Shown here piece after piece: positions 35,725 through 47,989 of a stretch of DNA of 64,000 nucleotides. The translations under genes were made by a program, and so were the position numbers. The notes below the pieces were generated by a model, which saw only the letters and a program-made list of their open reading frames with translations, had not been told where the DNA came from and did not search any database. The DNA is from Ligustrum vulgare (lineage: Eukaryota > Streptophyta > Magnoliopsida > Lamiales > Oleaceae). The stretch covers positions 59,780,040-59,844,039 of the forward strand of contig OY743176.1 of the NCBI GenBank assembly GCA_963555705.1, read 5' to 3'. How positions within the stretch are numbered: position 1 is the first letter of the stretch; each line of letters opens with the position of its first letter.

Positions 35725-37168
35725 TGTTGCGATTTACTTCCACAAGTGTATGGGTCGCATAAGTAATAAAGTGGACCAAAAGTCTGGATATGGTACCGAT
35801 AGGGGTTGAGTAAATTGTATTATAGATTACTATCCTTAACCGGAACTAAGGATATCAATTTGGAATTTGTTTGGATTAAACATACACACTAAGAATAATA
35901 AAATCAACTAAAAAGTAAAGGATAATACGAACTTGTGATTTTCTTAAGTGGTGTTTCTTAAGTGGTGTTTAAATGTGTCAGGACATTCAATTTCACATAA
36001 GTCAATACTATTAATTCTAATCCTTTAGTTTTACTCCTATCTATGCGCTCAACTGAATTCACTTATACGTATGAAATTCCCCTCTTGGGTTTAAATAAAC
36101 TCGATCTAGTTAGTCGACCATGTTTCTAGTAGGCCGTAATGACTAAGTGCATGGAATTCAAGAATTTATTTAACGGTCACAATACTAACAATCGTATACC
36201 TCTATCATTTGTACAAGTACCGGATTTTATCCCTAGATCTAAGTGTTAGCTTACCTCTCATATTATGAAAATACTCATGATATCGTGAACAAGTGATCAA
36301 TTCATTCATGCATTAAACAAGAAGATAAAATCAACACATGCAACTTACACGTAAAACTCAATTCATGAAATTAATAGCGTAAAACATATGCTACATCGAA
36401 TATCCCAACTAAATGTTTAACTACTCATCACAAAATAATAAAAACGTAGAAAGTATAAAATATAGGCATGTCGAGTTTATCCAATTAACAAGAAAATAGA
36501 ATTCTTGCACCAAAATTCAATCCCTGTTGATAATCTTCAATCCCCGTTTTGTTCCCTTGAATATTCCTCCTCAAAGTATGCATCCAAGATGCCCAATTTG
36601 TGCCTTTCTATGTTCTAGTTCATAACACAATTCTCCAAAGAAAACTAGGTAAATAGAGGAAGAAATCGCGCATGGGTCTGATTCACCACTAGGTAGACAA
36701 CTGCGCGGCTGCGTAGGTCAAATTGTGGTGGCCGTGCAGTTACCTCAAAAGTGGTTCTACTAATTTCAGGTTTAACGTACAACTACCAAGTGTAAAAGGC
36801 GTGGCCGTGTAGGGTTAAACTTCCAGCGATGTTTCATCTTTCAAAAAAAGTTTAAGTAGGTCCCAGATATTTTATTGCCCTCAAGTCCTTCATCTTCCAA
36901 TTGTTGCATTTCAGCCCTTATACTTCTGATTTCTTCTCTTTTCTTCCTTGTTCTTCTCAATTAGCTACTTGAACTTCTTCAAGTTTACAATTTAGCTCCA
37001 AAACTTATCCAATTCTTCACTATTTGCTTCATCTGCATCCATCACTCAATTTTGGGTTGTTTTCTGAAGTATAAACAAATATAAATCAAATGAATTGTGA
37101 ATATTCTTAAACAAACATATAAAATCCTACTTTTGGCACATAAATAAGTGTATAAAATACACTTATCA
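35725..37168 (+). mobile_element. solo LTR, 1444 bp (Athila/Tat-like)
   Basis: It starts TGTTGCGATTTACTTCCACA and ends ATACACTTATCA, flanked by a perfect 5-bp duplication GATTC (35720-35724 and 37169-37173). It has no internal domain, so it is a product of LTR-LTR recombination. It resembles 51313-52540 in the block around TAAATAAACTCGATCTAGTTAGT and TAAGTGCATGGAATTCAAGAA. Confidence 0.9.
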
Positions 37169-37210
37169 GATTCTTTAGAACATAAATTTTTAGTCAAACC
37201 CAACATAATG

Positions 37211-38764
37211 GATGATCATGTACAATACCAGAGAGGTAGGAAATATCTATAATGGTGGGATTGAAATGAAGAAAGAAGACGAAATGAAGTTAGGACAAAG
37301 GGAGGCTAGTGTTCGAGGTACAAAGAGAAGAGGCAGAATGGACTCTTCGCCGAGAAAATACATTATCTAGTCAGAAAACTTAATACTGAGAAACGCCCTC
37401 GTGTAGTTGTGTTAAGGGCTGATTATTCAAAAGAGATTAGAGGATCATATATATTGGAAGAACTGAGCAATTAGCATCATATTTTTGTTTCTTCTTTTAA
37501 GGTCCTCCACCTTTGGAGCGGTACTGTATAGAGTAAAGAATTTCATTTTCGGCCAAAAGGTATCATAATTATTTCCAAATTTCTTTAAAACTAGATAAAT
37601 TGCAGTATTGACCCCTAACATAATGTCCTATAATGAGTTTTCCTTCAATCTTTAAATATTTTGAAAAAATAGTAAGTTCTTTGTTAATAATTTATTATGG
37701 TAGATCATAATTGCCTTCTTCCTATCCCTCCGTTAATGTCGAGAGGCAACAACGCAACACGAACAAAAATGGAAAGTCCATTCTTATTCTTTCTTTTAGA
37801 AGATCTATATTCTCCGAAAGATTCCCAAAGAGGATAAGAACAGAACATTTTGTCTCATGTGACACTCCTCGGCCCGAACTCTCTCTCAAATAGCACAATC
37901 TCTCCCAGCATCCAAAACTATTCAAATTTTTAGTACATTACATTTCCGTCATATGTCTAATTTTATGAAATTATATTCTGTTTCGTCACTAGTACTTAAA
38001 AAATTGAAGTGAGAAGTGTGTTTATGTGTGCTAATATATATGATTGGTATTGATGTGCAACTATAAGAAAAGTTTGTGAATTAAATTGCTCTTTTTTAAA
38101 GATTACAGACACGCTACTACCTGTAAATAATCAACTAGGGACCGAAAATGCATTCTCCTTAGATAATAGTGTTTGGTTGTTAAGATTAGTAAAAGGAGTG
38201 AATAATGTAGTTCGAGGGAATGAAATTGTAAAATATCTACTCCAAGTAAGTACTAGTAGATCTTTAACTTTCACTGAGTTCACCACCTCCCTTTTTCTCA
38301 CTAAACAACATGAGATAAATCATCGTAGTTTCTATGTCAAGAGTTTCCATGCGTACTCCTTCCAATTGCATTAACCTAGGATTCACACTAATATTCAGTT
38401 TTACCTTTGATGTTACTGCTGTTTTTACCCAACTATAGCTGCATGTGACACTATTTAATATTTATTTATGATTGTAGATCTTTCTTGTCTCTTGCCATTT
38501 TAAATGCTGAAACGACTTAAACCCCCTGGATAACTTCAGGTTAATCAGATTGATGGCCTTATATAGTGTTGGGATTATTGGCTTAAAACCAAACAAGAAA
38601 GCTCTTAGAAATGTTATCTCGTTTAAAATAAACTTGTGTGGATTTTTGAAGATTACTTAATGTAACCGGGACAAAAATAAATAAAGGGCTTACAACCATA
38701 AAAACAATTGAAATCAGTTTTTGTTAGTTTTTGAAGATTACTTGTGTTGATTGAAACGGATATG
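37211..38764. other. unassigned DNA downstream of the receptor-like pseudogene
   Basis: AT-rich DNA with no convincing gene. From 38568 a TGTTGGGATTATTGG stretch with two similar TTTTTGAAGATTACTT words could be a copia LTR fragment, but no second end was found. Confidence 0.35.
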
Positions 38765-39441
38765 TAGCTCCTTCAAATTGATTAGATCATTCAACTCTAA
38801 TCCAAAATAAAGTGAATTATATGTAAGTGAAGCAGCGAAGACCTCACCAAATTACATGTATCACAAGATATTGAAAGGAGACAATAAACTAGTTCACAAA
38901 CTTACCTAGTACTGATATAACTTCGGTGTCAGTAATGCCATAATAATTCATACTGAAATCAAGGACTAGGAGCTTCTTTAGCCCCCGAGAGTCTTTCGTG
39001 GATTTTTATTTTACCTTGTATGGTATATTCTGAGATTTCAGAATTGAAGTGGATTTAGAGCTTATGTATTAATTCTTTGGAGGTACTAAACCAAACACTT
39101 GTTTTGAAAACCTAAGTTAAATTAAGAATCCATGATCTTAGAGGCAAATAAAGTATATGCTACTTACTTTAAGTCTTTCCTCGCAAAGAAAAACAATGAT
39201 AAAGATTCAGACTCTTGAGAGAAGAAAGTTGGCTAAGAGATGTCAGAAGGTTGCGATCAAATGAGTTCATGCTCAGATCAAGAGCCTCCAAATTAGTCAA
39301 CTTTGACAGTCTATCAAAACCTTCAATGAAGTTCAATGCAATATCTATGTCGTCAATTATGAAAGAAGATTTATAAATCTAACCTGATAATTAAGGAGAG
39401 AGAGGACATCATACCTTCATTCTCAATCCATCCTTGTAAAC

Positions 39442-39832
39442 TGGGACGAATTTACTCAAGGACCAGTGAGTTATTTGGACCCCACTAAAAAAAAAAATTA
39501 AGTTCACACGTTTGGGCCAGTCCATTTCTCAGTTCAAATAATTTGGCCCAAAAAAATTTTCAAAATTATTTTACTTCAATTGATTTAATTTGAGATTTGT
39601 AGTTTGTGAAATTAATTTTTTGATACTTAGCTTTTGAGAAATTGAAGTTTTATATATTACTTGTAAGTTAGAATTTGTTTATTTGTCATTTATGAAATTA
39701 AACTTCTCTTTTTTTTAATATTTTCCCAAGGAAAAATTTTTCGAGGGCGTTGCCCCCGAACCCCCTTCAGCTCCCTCCTACCTCGAATTTTTTTTTTGCC
39801 CGCACTAACATTAATTCCCGATTCCGTCCCTG
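39442..39832. mobile_element. MITE in exon 1 of the pseudogene (hAT- or Mutator-like)
   Basis: 391 bp between direct copies of CTTGTAAAC (39433-39441 and 39833-39841). The ends TGGGACGAATT and, from the right, CAGGGACGGAAT are similar inverted repeats. The shared bases allow either an 8-bp (hAT) or a 9-bp (Mutator) duplication. The 3' half carries TCGAGGGCGTTGCCCCCGAA, a hairpin seen in a common plant hAT-derived family. Confidence 0.75.
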
Positions 39833-39967
39833 CTTGTAAACCATTATTCCCTAGCGAGATATTTTGAGCTCTTGAAAAGGAAGAAATAGAGAGGCATTAA
39901 TGTACAAATCTCCTTCTCTTTCAATCTCATAGACATTGTAATAGAAATCAAGTTCAAGTACGGTTAC

Positions 39968-41241
39968 TGTTAGAAAAAATAACTTACCTCGAGAGTTTTT
40001 GACTAATCATCATTATCAAATGAAGAATCACAAACCAATCAGATTGAAACATTCACTTGAAATCTTGAAAATGATAGAAGAACGCCAAAAAATGGAATTA
40101 AATGAGAGGTTTGAACACGTGATTAAACGTTGTCCTAAAAGTACATTTGTCCCCTCTTTGTCGAGATGCTTAAAGGGTTAGATATCAAATACTTTAGCAA
40201 ACTAATCAAGCCTACAAATCATGTATTTAGTAAGCACAAATAATCCATGGAAGAGGAACAAAAAAAATTGAAAAATGAGTCTTAATTTTGGTGGAAATGA
40301 TCTCTATAAATTTATATGGATGTTTTTCATGTTTTCATCATGAATTATATCTCTATTTATAGAGTTTCAACACATCATTTCATAATTGCACCAATGTTCA
40401 CAAAGGATTCGAAATGATTGATGAAAAGGTACTAACAAGAAATCTGAAATTTCTGCCAACGGTCGTATTTTTCCACCATGCTATCGCATGGTTCTAAGAC
40501 CAAGCGATAGCATGACGGTCAATTTCTTAAGTAGATTAGAAATCAGCTTTGCCAAGCGATCGCCTGACCATGAACCAAGCGATCGCTCGGTTCATATTAT
40601 TGTCCCGAATAGTAAGTCCGGTCCGTTCTATTCGATTTGACGCAGGACGGAAGCAAATAAGGAATTCAAATGAAATCCTTAAAAGATAAAACTTGGAATC
40701 AACCAAGAATGAAAGAAATTCAAGAATTTTATTAATCAATGAATGAATAAAAATAATGAATTAACCCTTTATTTATAGGGTCATAAAACAAAGAAACGTA
40801 TTTTCAATTAACTAGAAAAGTATAAAACCTATTCTAAATCAAATAAACAAAAATAATTCGAAATAAACTAAATGACATAAATAGCGCTGAAATAATAAAA
40901 CACTATTTTCAATGTCTAAACGAAAACGAACCCCCAAAATTCATCGTAGGTCACAGCAAAGCGGTCAGTTGTACTCATCTCGTCGAGTTACCCAAAACGG
41001 AGGTCGAACGTCAAATCTATAAATTGCGGTTTAATCCTTTACATTCTATTTTTTCTTCAATCCACTCCGTCATTTGTTCTACATCAAATTTGGTCCTACT
41101 GGTCTATATAGTCCGATCTTTACTCTTTTTGGACCGGTTCTCATCCTTGTTGACCTAGTTTTTGCACTTTTCATCTTATACTTTGATCTACTCATCTCAT
41201 ATATATTTGAATAACCATTTGGAAATATTAAATTTCCAACA
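39968..41241. mobile_element. solo LTR (copia-type ends) in exon 1 of the pseudogene, itself carrying a nested solo LTR
   Basis: It starts TGTTAGAAAAAATAACTT and ends AAATTTCCAACA, with a perfect 5-bp duplication GTTAC (39963-39967 and 41242-41246). Without the nested element at 40638-41086 it is about 825 bp. No primer-binding site or coding region was seen, so it is read as a solo LTR. It splits codons for the VT.. residues of the receptor exon. Confidence 0.82.
40638..41086 (-). mobile_element. nested solo LTR related to the gag-only gypsy element
   Basis: 449 bp homologous to the LTRs at 20633 and 22748: shared GACGGAAGCAA..GGAATTCAA, GAAATCCTTAAAAGA, AATAATGAATTAACC and a TTCTACATCA end. 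Relative to those copies it has several small deletions. The flanks do not show an exact 5-bp duplication. Confidence 0.82.
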
Positions 41242-41639
41242 GTTACTCGCGAGGCCGTGTTGCTACATTGAACCCCTTGCCATTGACAACAGTCAGAAGT
41301 AGTACCATTAATATCATCCCAGGAAGGCAGCAATTTTTCGGGAGGTAAGTTTATGTTTGCTTTGAGGTCGTTTAGAGCAATCCTCTCTTCCTCCAAACAG
41401 CCTAAACAATACCAGCTGCTGCGTTCATTTAGCAGCAGCATCACTAACCATACCCAAAACTTATTAATCCCCATCAATCTTTCTTGATTTTCAACTCGAA
41501 AATTAATTCCGACTTATTGTGCTTTGGTGGAGTCTCCTTGTTAGTGGCTTCTCTTTTTATACAAGGACAAGGAAGTTTATGGTCAGAATTAATTTGCCCT
41601 TTCGTTATTGTCCAAAATGATAACCTGTTTACACTGTGA

Positions 41640-42561
41640 TCGGCGGCTCAAAAAAAAAAAGTTTATTTTTTCCCCTTAGATGTAAAATGTGTGGTTAAAA
41701 ATTGGAGGAAAAAAAGTGTGTGATTAAAAAAATGATTTAAAAAATTGTGTAGTTTAAGAATTGGTTTATAAACCAATAGCTGAACACTCCGTAATAGAGT
41801 TTCTAACTGGATAGCATGAGAAAAAATGGTTCAAACAAAGTCCACAAATATGGACAACTTGACTTGTAGTGAAGAGTATACATTTTCTTTAACGTAGCTG
41901 ATGGACAACGTCTGGAAAAATTGTGCAAATTATGAACATAAATGAGAAGACCTTGACCTGTAGTAGTCAACCCTTAATATGTTATATTTTCTTTAACAAG
42001 TGGACACGTCACTTGCTCGTTTGGATTAATTTATAAATGTTTAAATTTCATTTTCAGCTATACATACTCACAACTCTTTAAACATATAATGTTTCATTCA
42101 TAAATGATTTATAATAAATGGATCCATTAATTTTTCCCTTTATTTATTTCATAAAAGAGAATCAGCCTTAGAAAAAACATTTATGACCCAGAAAGACAAT
42201 ATTCTTTTAAGCACTATAAGAAGGACAGTTGTCATCATGTTTACATACTCTAGATGCATAAAAAAGGTATGTAGATGGTCTTGAAAATGCATTAAATCAA
42301 TTAATGAAGATTATAAGAAATGCATTTTTCTTGAATGATGCATAATACATCCCAAACAAGTTGGGAATTACACTTCGAATATTCTCACTCCTTTAACTCA
42401 CAATATCTTTTTAATGTTCAAAGTAATAATAAGAAAATAAGAACAACAACGCCATATATTAAATTGTTATAAATATATAGAACTTCCTCACTCACCAACC
42501 CAATATCAATCCTACGGACCACAAAGAAAATACTAATAAAAAACTACTATCTAACCATAGG
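41640..42561. repeat. duplicated upstream region of the receptor-like pseudogene
   Basis: It shares long blocks with DNA upstream of the intact gene: GTCCACAAATATGGACAACT and ATGGTCTNAAATG-type words, GATGCATAATACATCCC and AACAACGCCA...ATATATTAAATTGTTA. Counterparts lie at 47990-48600, 49975-50640 and 50640-51230. It shows that the segmental duplication covered promoter DNA as well as exons. Confidence 0.8.
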
Positions 42562-43391
42562 TTGAGAATGCTGATTGTAATAACGTGGATACAAAGAAGT
42601 CGGAGGTTTTTATAAATGTGAAGTCTACTTATAAATTACAATCAAAAGCAAGATGGTGGGTTCTACATCTGTCCATTAGAAAAGTGACTACTTGGTTGAG
42701 TAATTTGTTGTTGAGTGATAATGCTTTTGAGAGAAATTCTGATATGAAAGGAGCCCCAGTTCCTAAATTTTGTTAGCCTGAGCAATTTCTAAATGTTCCA
42801 AAATATTATGTTGTTCCAATCTAAAATCTAAAATAATTAATCAGTAAAATGTGAATTTCCTCCTAGGAGCTTATCAAAGTCACCAAAGCATTTTGTTGAG
42901 GAGCTTAGGACTCGTCCGACTACAAACAAAGTACCCCGATCACCTTTGACAATTTCCTCTACTGGCTCGGGATTAACATCACTTTAGTCTTTGGCATATC
43001 ATCAGCATATTAAATATTAACCTAACCCTTTTTAGAACCCAATTATCACAATTGGCATATCAGTATACTGAGCATTATTATTTAGTTCAAGCAAAACTGA
43101 GATTTGTTTTTGAACAAAGTTTTGATACTTTTAGAAACTGCGATGACAATATAAATACTCATCGTTCAAATTAGAAAATTATCTATGACTAATTTAACCC
43201 TCTAAATACATGGAATTCAAGCAATGAAATCAACAAAAACACACACTCTGATTAATATATTAAATTGTAGCTCCCCTGGCCCTCTAGTCATCTTACCATG
43301 CAACAATACTTGGCAGTACTTCTTTGTTATTTCCAAAAAATGAAATCTAGAAAGAAAAATGATGGGATTAGATATAGATTAAATAAAAGAT
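42562..43391. other. intergenic DNA 3' of the receptor-like gene
   Basis: AT-rich. A short open frame at 42585-42776 matches nothing I recognise. The 3' untranslated region and polyadenylation signals of the gene ending at 43392 should lie in the right part. Confidence 0.4.
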
Positions 43392-46300
43392 TTATGAATT
43401 ACAAATAATTAGAGTAGTTGTAAGATAGTGTCTGTATGTACCTTGATTTGGGAAGCAAAGCCTTATATTTTGAATTATATAAACTTCAATGAGATGAAAC
43501 CACTTATTTCTCCAGTGAGGATTTATGTAGAGAACTGTAGCAATGCAAAGAACTACAGATACATAAGAAATGGTGAAGCTTATGTGGAAGAACTCCATGT
43601 CCATGAAACCATTACTCTCCTCACTATCATCATATGGAAGCACCGGTTTTGAACCAGTACAATCAACAGGTAATGGAGGACCACAAAGATAAGGGTTTCC
43701 CTCATAGCTATCTTTATCAAAGGTTCCAAACTGATCTTTCTGTGGGATGATACCTGTTAAATTATTGTGTGCCACAGAGAAGACTGCCAAAGATTTCAAC
43801 TCGACCAGTCCAGTGGGGATTTTCCCACTTAAATTGTTGAAGGAAAGATCCAAACTCTCAATCTGACTTATATTTGAGAATGCTGCTGGAATCGCTCCAT
43901 TAAGATAGTTGTGGGACAGGTTAAGTGCGTGGAGCTCAGTTAACTTTCCAAGGTCAATTGGAATGTCACCACTTAACTTATTTGAAGAGAGATCGATTCC
44001 TGACATGTATTCGAGGACGTTACCCTTGTAAGAAAGCGAATTTCCCTTCGTCGTGAATGTGACAATGGTTTGCATTTCAATTAAGTTCAAGTCATAATCT
44101 CTTTTTTTGGGCAACGACGTAAAATAGCCCCTTTCTAGCCCAACACTTGTCATGTAACGGATGAATGTGATAAATGCAGCAGACAAGACTTCTTTATACA
44201 CCCTAGACTTCCACTGGGTTACCTCTAGTGTTAAATTACCCAAGCAGCGTGGGATCTGACCGTAGAGACCATTATAAGATAGGTCTATTATGCTAAGCCG
44301 GTTCAATTGACATAGTTCGTCAGGGATTGTGCCTTTGAAATGATTTCCTCCAAGTAGAATAATGCTCAAGCTTAACATGTTACCAATTGATTGAGGGATA
44401 CTTCCAATGAATTGATTCTCTCTAAGATCCAATGTTACCAAAGAAGAGATGTTAAAAAATGCATTTGTAAGCTGACCTGTCAATTGGTTGTTGTTTAGAT
44501 AGACATGAGTTATTCTATCTAATTGATTGAAGCAAGATGGAATTGAGCCAAATAAATTGTTCTCGGATAAATCTAAGATTTCAAGAGATTCCAATTTGCA
44601 AATTTCCACCGGGATTGGACCTTCAAGATGGTTATTAGACATAGCAAGTTGCCTCAATTGTGTCATAATACCCACTGACGTTGGAATTCTGCCTGTCAAA
44701 TTGTTGTTACGGATGTCTAATATACTTAATTGAGGCATGGTAGACAAATTCTTTGATATGGTGCCTGAAAATTCATTGTCATTTAGATGTAAAAATCCCA
44801 ATTTTGGTAGGTTTGTAGATTCTGGAAATATTTGTCCTCGCATTTTATTTTTTGATATTTTGAATAAGTACAAAGAAATGCATCCGATGAATACTTCATG
44901 TGGAATTGTGCCAGACAGGTTATTGTTGGACAAGTCCAAATATTGTAAAGATTTCAAAGCACCAATACTAGATGGTATAAGACCATGGAAAGCATTTTTT
45001 GACATGTTTAAAATAAACAAATTTGAAAAAGTTGAACCCATATTACTTGGAATATGTCCATTTAACTTATTACCAGATATATCAAAAGTTTCCATGACAG
45101 AATTGGAGCTTGTTGGCAACTTGAGAATCCCTGTAAAACCATTCTCTCTCAAGTAGAGTCCCCTAAGTCTTGTATTTTTCTCTAACAACCAATTTGGGAA
45201 ATTTCCCCCTATATTGTCAAATGAGAGATCAAGAATTCTCAAGTTAGTTTGATAGTGAAGAAATTTGGGTAGTGTTGTAAGATGGCAATAAGCCAAACTG
45301 AAAACCTCAAGTTGGAAACTTGGGACCCAAATTCGTGACTCGGTTTCTGTGATTACATTATTGCTATCAGCAATTATGAATCGCAGGTTTGAATGGTTAA
45401 AGAATGACTCAAAGGAAATTGGCACTTGAAAGTTGTTGCTTGAAAGAGAGAGATATTCAAGCGAGGTCAGTTTGGCAAGTGGGGACAAGGCAATATTTCC
45501 AGAAAAATTATTCCATGAGAGTTCGATCAACCGAAGAGATGTCATGTTTCCTAGACATGAAGGAAGTATTCCTTCATACTCATTACTACTCAAATCCAGT
45601 TCCTCGAGGTTTTTAAGTTCACACCACCCTGTAAAATTAATGCGTTAAAAATCAATAAATAGTTAATTAATTACCTCCATTAAGATAGAGCAAAACACTT
45701 GAAAAGCAAAAATTAAATATTACGAAGTACATGGACTAGAAAGTGAGAAGTTTACCTTGGTTGGGAAGGGTGCCATTGAATCCACAACCATTTAAATATA
45801 GAAACTTTAGAGAAGTCATCACTCCAATGACCTTAAGAAAGTTTTCATCCAGAGAAGAACCGAACAAAAACAATCCCTCCAAATGATTTAAATGCTTCAA
45901 ATCTGTGATAAGAGTAATACATTCTTGTTAATATGATTTAGCACTAGTGAATGTTTGAAAATTAAAATTCTTTGGCTTACCATAAGTTCCAATTAGTCCT
46001 TCCATATTATTATTCCCGAAGTAGAGGTTCTTGAGATATGGGAATGCCCTTAAAGATTGTAGCGTGTTGCCAATGTTGGAGACAGCAATGTCATCTAAAT
46101 GAAGCACTTGAAGGCTAGGCATAGTTTTCATGTCTGGCATGTGAACAAATCAAATTTTCAGTAGCAAAAGAGAATAACTTATTATTGTTCATTATGAGGC
46201 AAATACCAAAACTGACAATCATAGTTCATACCTTTGGAAGTGTTAAAGTTATCCAACTCATTAAAACTCAAATCCAGCTCCACCAAATTATTTAAAGCAT

Positions 46301-47861
46301 GTAACTCTGGGCAGGTGAAGAGGAATAAAAACTTCAATTTGTTGGAGAAAAGATAGATAGGAAAAGTTAATTAGATTGCAGAAGTAACCATTTATTTGAA
46401 CGGATCCTTTTATTTCATTTCCAGAGAGATCTAAAGACTGGAGTGAACTTAGCCCTTGAAGTGACGAGAAAATGTTGTTATTGAAGCCATTGGATCCTAA
46501 ATTAAGGACCTTCAAATTTCTCAACCCTGTTTGTATATACAAATTAAACCAGCATTATTAATTTTATCAATGACAATAGAAGTGAAACGAACATAAATGA
46601 TTCATCACATCATAATAATGCAAACGAGAAGTAATAAAAGAAATGGAATGAAAAGACATACCGTAAACGGTTCCCAAACTTTGAAATTGATTGCTACTGA
46701 TGTCTAGCTCCTTCAAATTGATAAAATCATTCAACTCTAATGCAAAATAAAGTGAATTATATGTAAGTGAAGCAGCGAAGACCACACCAAATTACATGTA
46801 TGATCACAAGATATTGAAAGGAGACTTACCTAGTACTGATACAACTTCAGTGTCATTAATGCCATCATTTTGACCGAACTCAAGGACTTGGAGCTTCTTT
46901 AGACCTGAGAGTCTTTCATGGCCTACGTCATGAAAACATTACATTAACTAATATGATGTTTTTGGGTCCAAAGATTTCATTAACCAGTGAAATCCCTATA
47001 TATGCGATCTCTCTACAATTAACGTCAGCATACATACTGAAATAGTAATTCTAAACTTATGATCAAGAAGAGATTATTTTGCACAATTAATTTGAAGTCA
47101 TAGGAAAATATAAAAAGATTATGGTATATATTTTATAAGTGGATTTAAAGCTTATGTAAAAATTCTTTGGAGGTAACGAACAAAACACTTGTCTTAAAAA
47201 ATCATGGATAAATCTAACCTAATAATTAAGGAGAGAGAGGAAAGTATATGCTACTTACTATAAGTCTTTCCTTGCAACGGAAAACTCTTATAAAGATTCA
47301 GATTCTTGAGAGAAGAAAGTTGGCTAAGAGATGTCAGAAGGTTGCGATCAAATGAGTTCCAGCTCAGATCAAGAGCCTCCAAATTTTTCAACTTTGACAG
47401 TCTATCAAAACCTGCAATGAAAGAAGATTTATAATTAAATCTAACCTACTATTACTAATTAAGGAGAGAGAGGACATCATACCTTCATTCTCAATCCATC
47501 CTAGTAAACCATTCCTGCTCAACGAGATATTTCTGAGCTCTTGAAATGGAAGAAATAGAGAAGCATTAATGTACCAATCTCCTTCTCTGTTATAACCATC
47601 ATAATCATAGAAATCAAGATCAAGTAAGGTTACTCGCGAGGTCATGTTGCTGCACTGAACCCCTTGCCATTGACAACAGTCAGATGCAGTACCGTTAATA
47701 TCATCCCAGGAAGGCAGCCATTTTCCGGGAGGGAATTTTATGTTTTCTTTGAGGTCCTTTAGAGCAATCCTCTCTTCCTTCAAACAGCCTAAACAATACC
47801 AACTGCTGCGTTCATTTAGCAGCATGATTACTAACCATACCCAAAACTTGTTAATCCCCAT
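43392..47861 (-). CDS. LRR receptor-like protein (RLP), 9 exons, 1149 aa
   Basis: Exons (minus): 47861-47483, 47411-47259, 46922-46830, 46736-46662, 46526-46389, 46306-46232, 46133-45981, 45902-45756, 45628-43392. All eight introns are GT-AG and phase 1, and the joined frame is 1150 codons including stop. Residues 1-25 form a signal peptide. An LRR N-cap follows (CLKEERIALKDLK; DCCQWQGVQC at 61-70), then about 30 extracellular LRRs. A non-LRR island (about residue 860-935, with FTTKGNSLSYKGNVLEYMSG) precedes the last LRRs. An acidic stretch, a membrane helix (about 1084-1106) and a short tail (INPHWRNKWFHL) end the protein. There is no kinase domain. This is the architecture of plasma-membrane RLPs of the Arabidopsis RLP1/13/14/15 type, which pair with SOBIR1-like kinases in pathogen or signal perception. 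The ligand is unknown. The start is supported by the paralogous exon at 41477. The last 30 residues are less certain. Confidence 0.92.
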
Positions 47862-47925
47862 CGATCTTTCTTAATTATCAACTCGAAAATTATTCCGACT
47901 TATTGTGCTTTGGTGGAGTCTCCCC

Positions 47926-47933
47926 TTTTTATA
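47926..47933 (-). promoter_or_regulatory. TATA box of the receptor-like gene
   Basis: Minus-strand TATAAAAA, 65-72 bases upstream of the start codon, conserved at the matching place upstream of the pseudogene (41561-41554). It predicts a 5' untranslated leader of roughly 35-45 bases. Confidence 0.6.
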
Positions 47934-47989
47934 CAAGGCAGTCTGGTCAGAATTGAGTGCCTGCACTGTTAATTTTCAACGTCATGAAA

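Larger units (their letters stand above)
31833..37205 (-). mobile_element. Ty1/copia retrotransposon remnant with nested insertions
   Basis: The minus-strand element has a left (3') LTR at 31833-32403 and a right (5') LTR split over 33863-37205 by later insertions. Each LTR starts TGTTGGGAAAAATCAAATTT on the plus strand and ends CAAACCCAACA. Flanking bases are CAATG (31828-31832) and TAATG (37206-37210), a 5-bp duplication with one mismatch. On the minus strand the order is 5' LTR, primer-binding site, gag, start of the protease/pre-integrase region, a short tail, then TTGGAGAT at the polypurine position and the 3' LTR. Integrase, reverse transcriptase and RNase H are absent. Confidence 0.88.
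33863..37205 (-). repeat. 5' LTR of the copia remnant, split into pieces
   Basis: Piece 1 runs from 33863 to about 34130 (matches 31833 onward). Piece 2 is about 35574-35724 (matches about 32215-32370, including the ACTTGGTATTATATATATAAAG stretch). Piece 3 is 37169-37205 and ends CAAACCCAACA. Between them lie the MITE at 34421-35174 with unassigned flanks, and the solo LTR at 35725-37168. Confidence 0.8.
38765..41477 (-). pseudogene. truncated LRR receptor-like protein pseudogene (5' part only)
   Basis: Minus strand. Exon 1 (from 41477 or 41474) matches the intact gene: signal peptide MGINKFWVWL, then CLEEERIALNDLK and SDCCQWQGVQCSN. It is cut at 41242 by a solo LTR, resumes at 39967-39833, is cut again by a MITE, and resumes at 39441. 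The next exon (about 39275-39180) has a TAA where the intact gene has TAT. The third exon (about 39000-38910) and part of the region before exon 4 follow, with homology ending near 38765. The catalogue of later exons (4-9) is missing, so no LRR repeat block or membrane anchor can be made. A TATA-like TATAAAAA lies at 41561-41554. Confidence 0.9.

Noticed and set aside
37711..38374. Short open frames of 60-67 residues on both strands
   Set aside because: No recognisable domain, splice context or homology that I can name.
40638..41086. Exact target-site duplication around the nested gypsy solo LTR
   Set aside because: Flanks CGATT and AATTT do not match, so only homology to the other LTRs supports this call.
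42585..42776. 63-residue frame upstream of the pseudogene
   Set aside because: Unrecognised, short, and in repeat-rich DNA; no start or splice context to support it.
43392..45593. Reading the last exon alone as a complete 733-residue single-exon gene
   Set aside because: The frame has a splice acceptor at 45629-45630 and joins in phase with eight upstream exons to a signal peptide; no methionine start is needed at 45593.
44527..45648. Plus-strand open frames of up to 139 residues
   Set aside because: Antisense shadows of the large last exon of the receptor-like gene.
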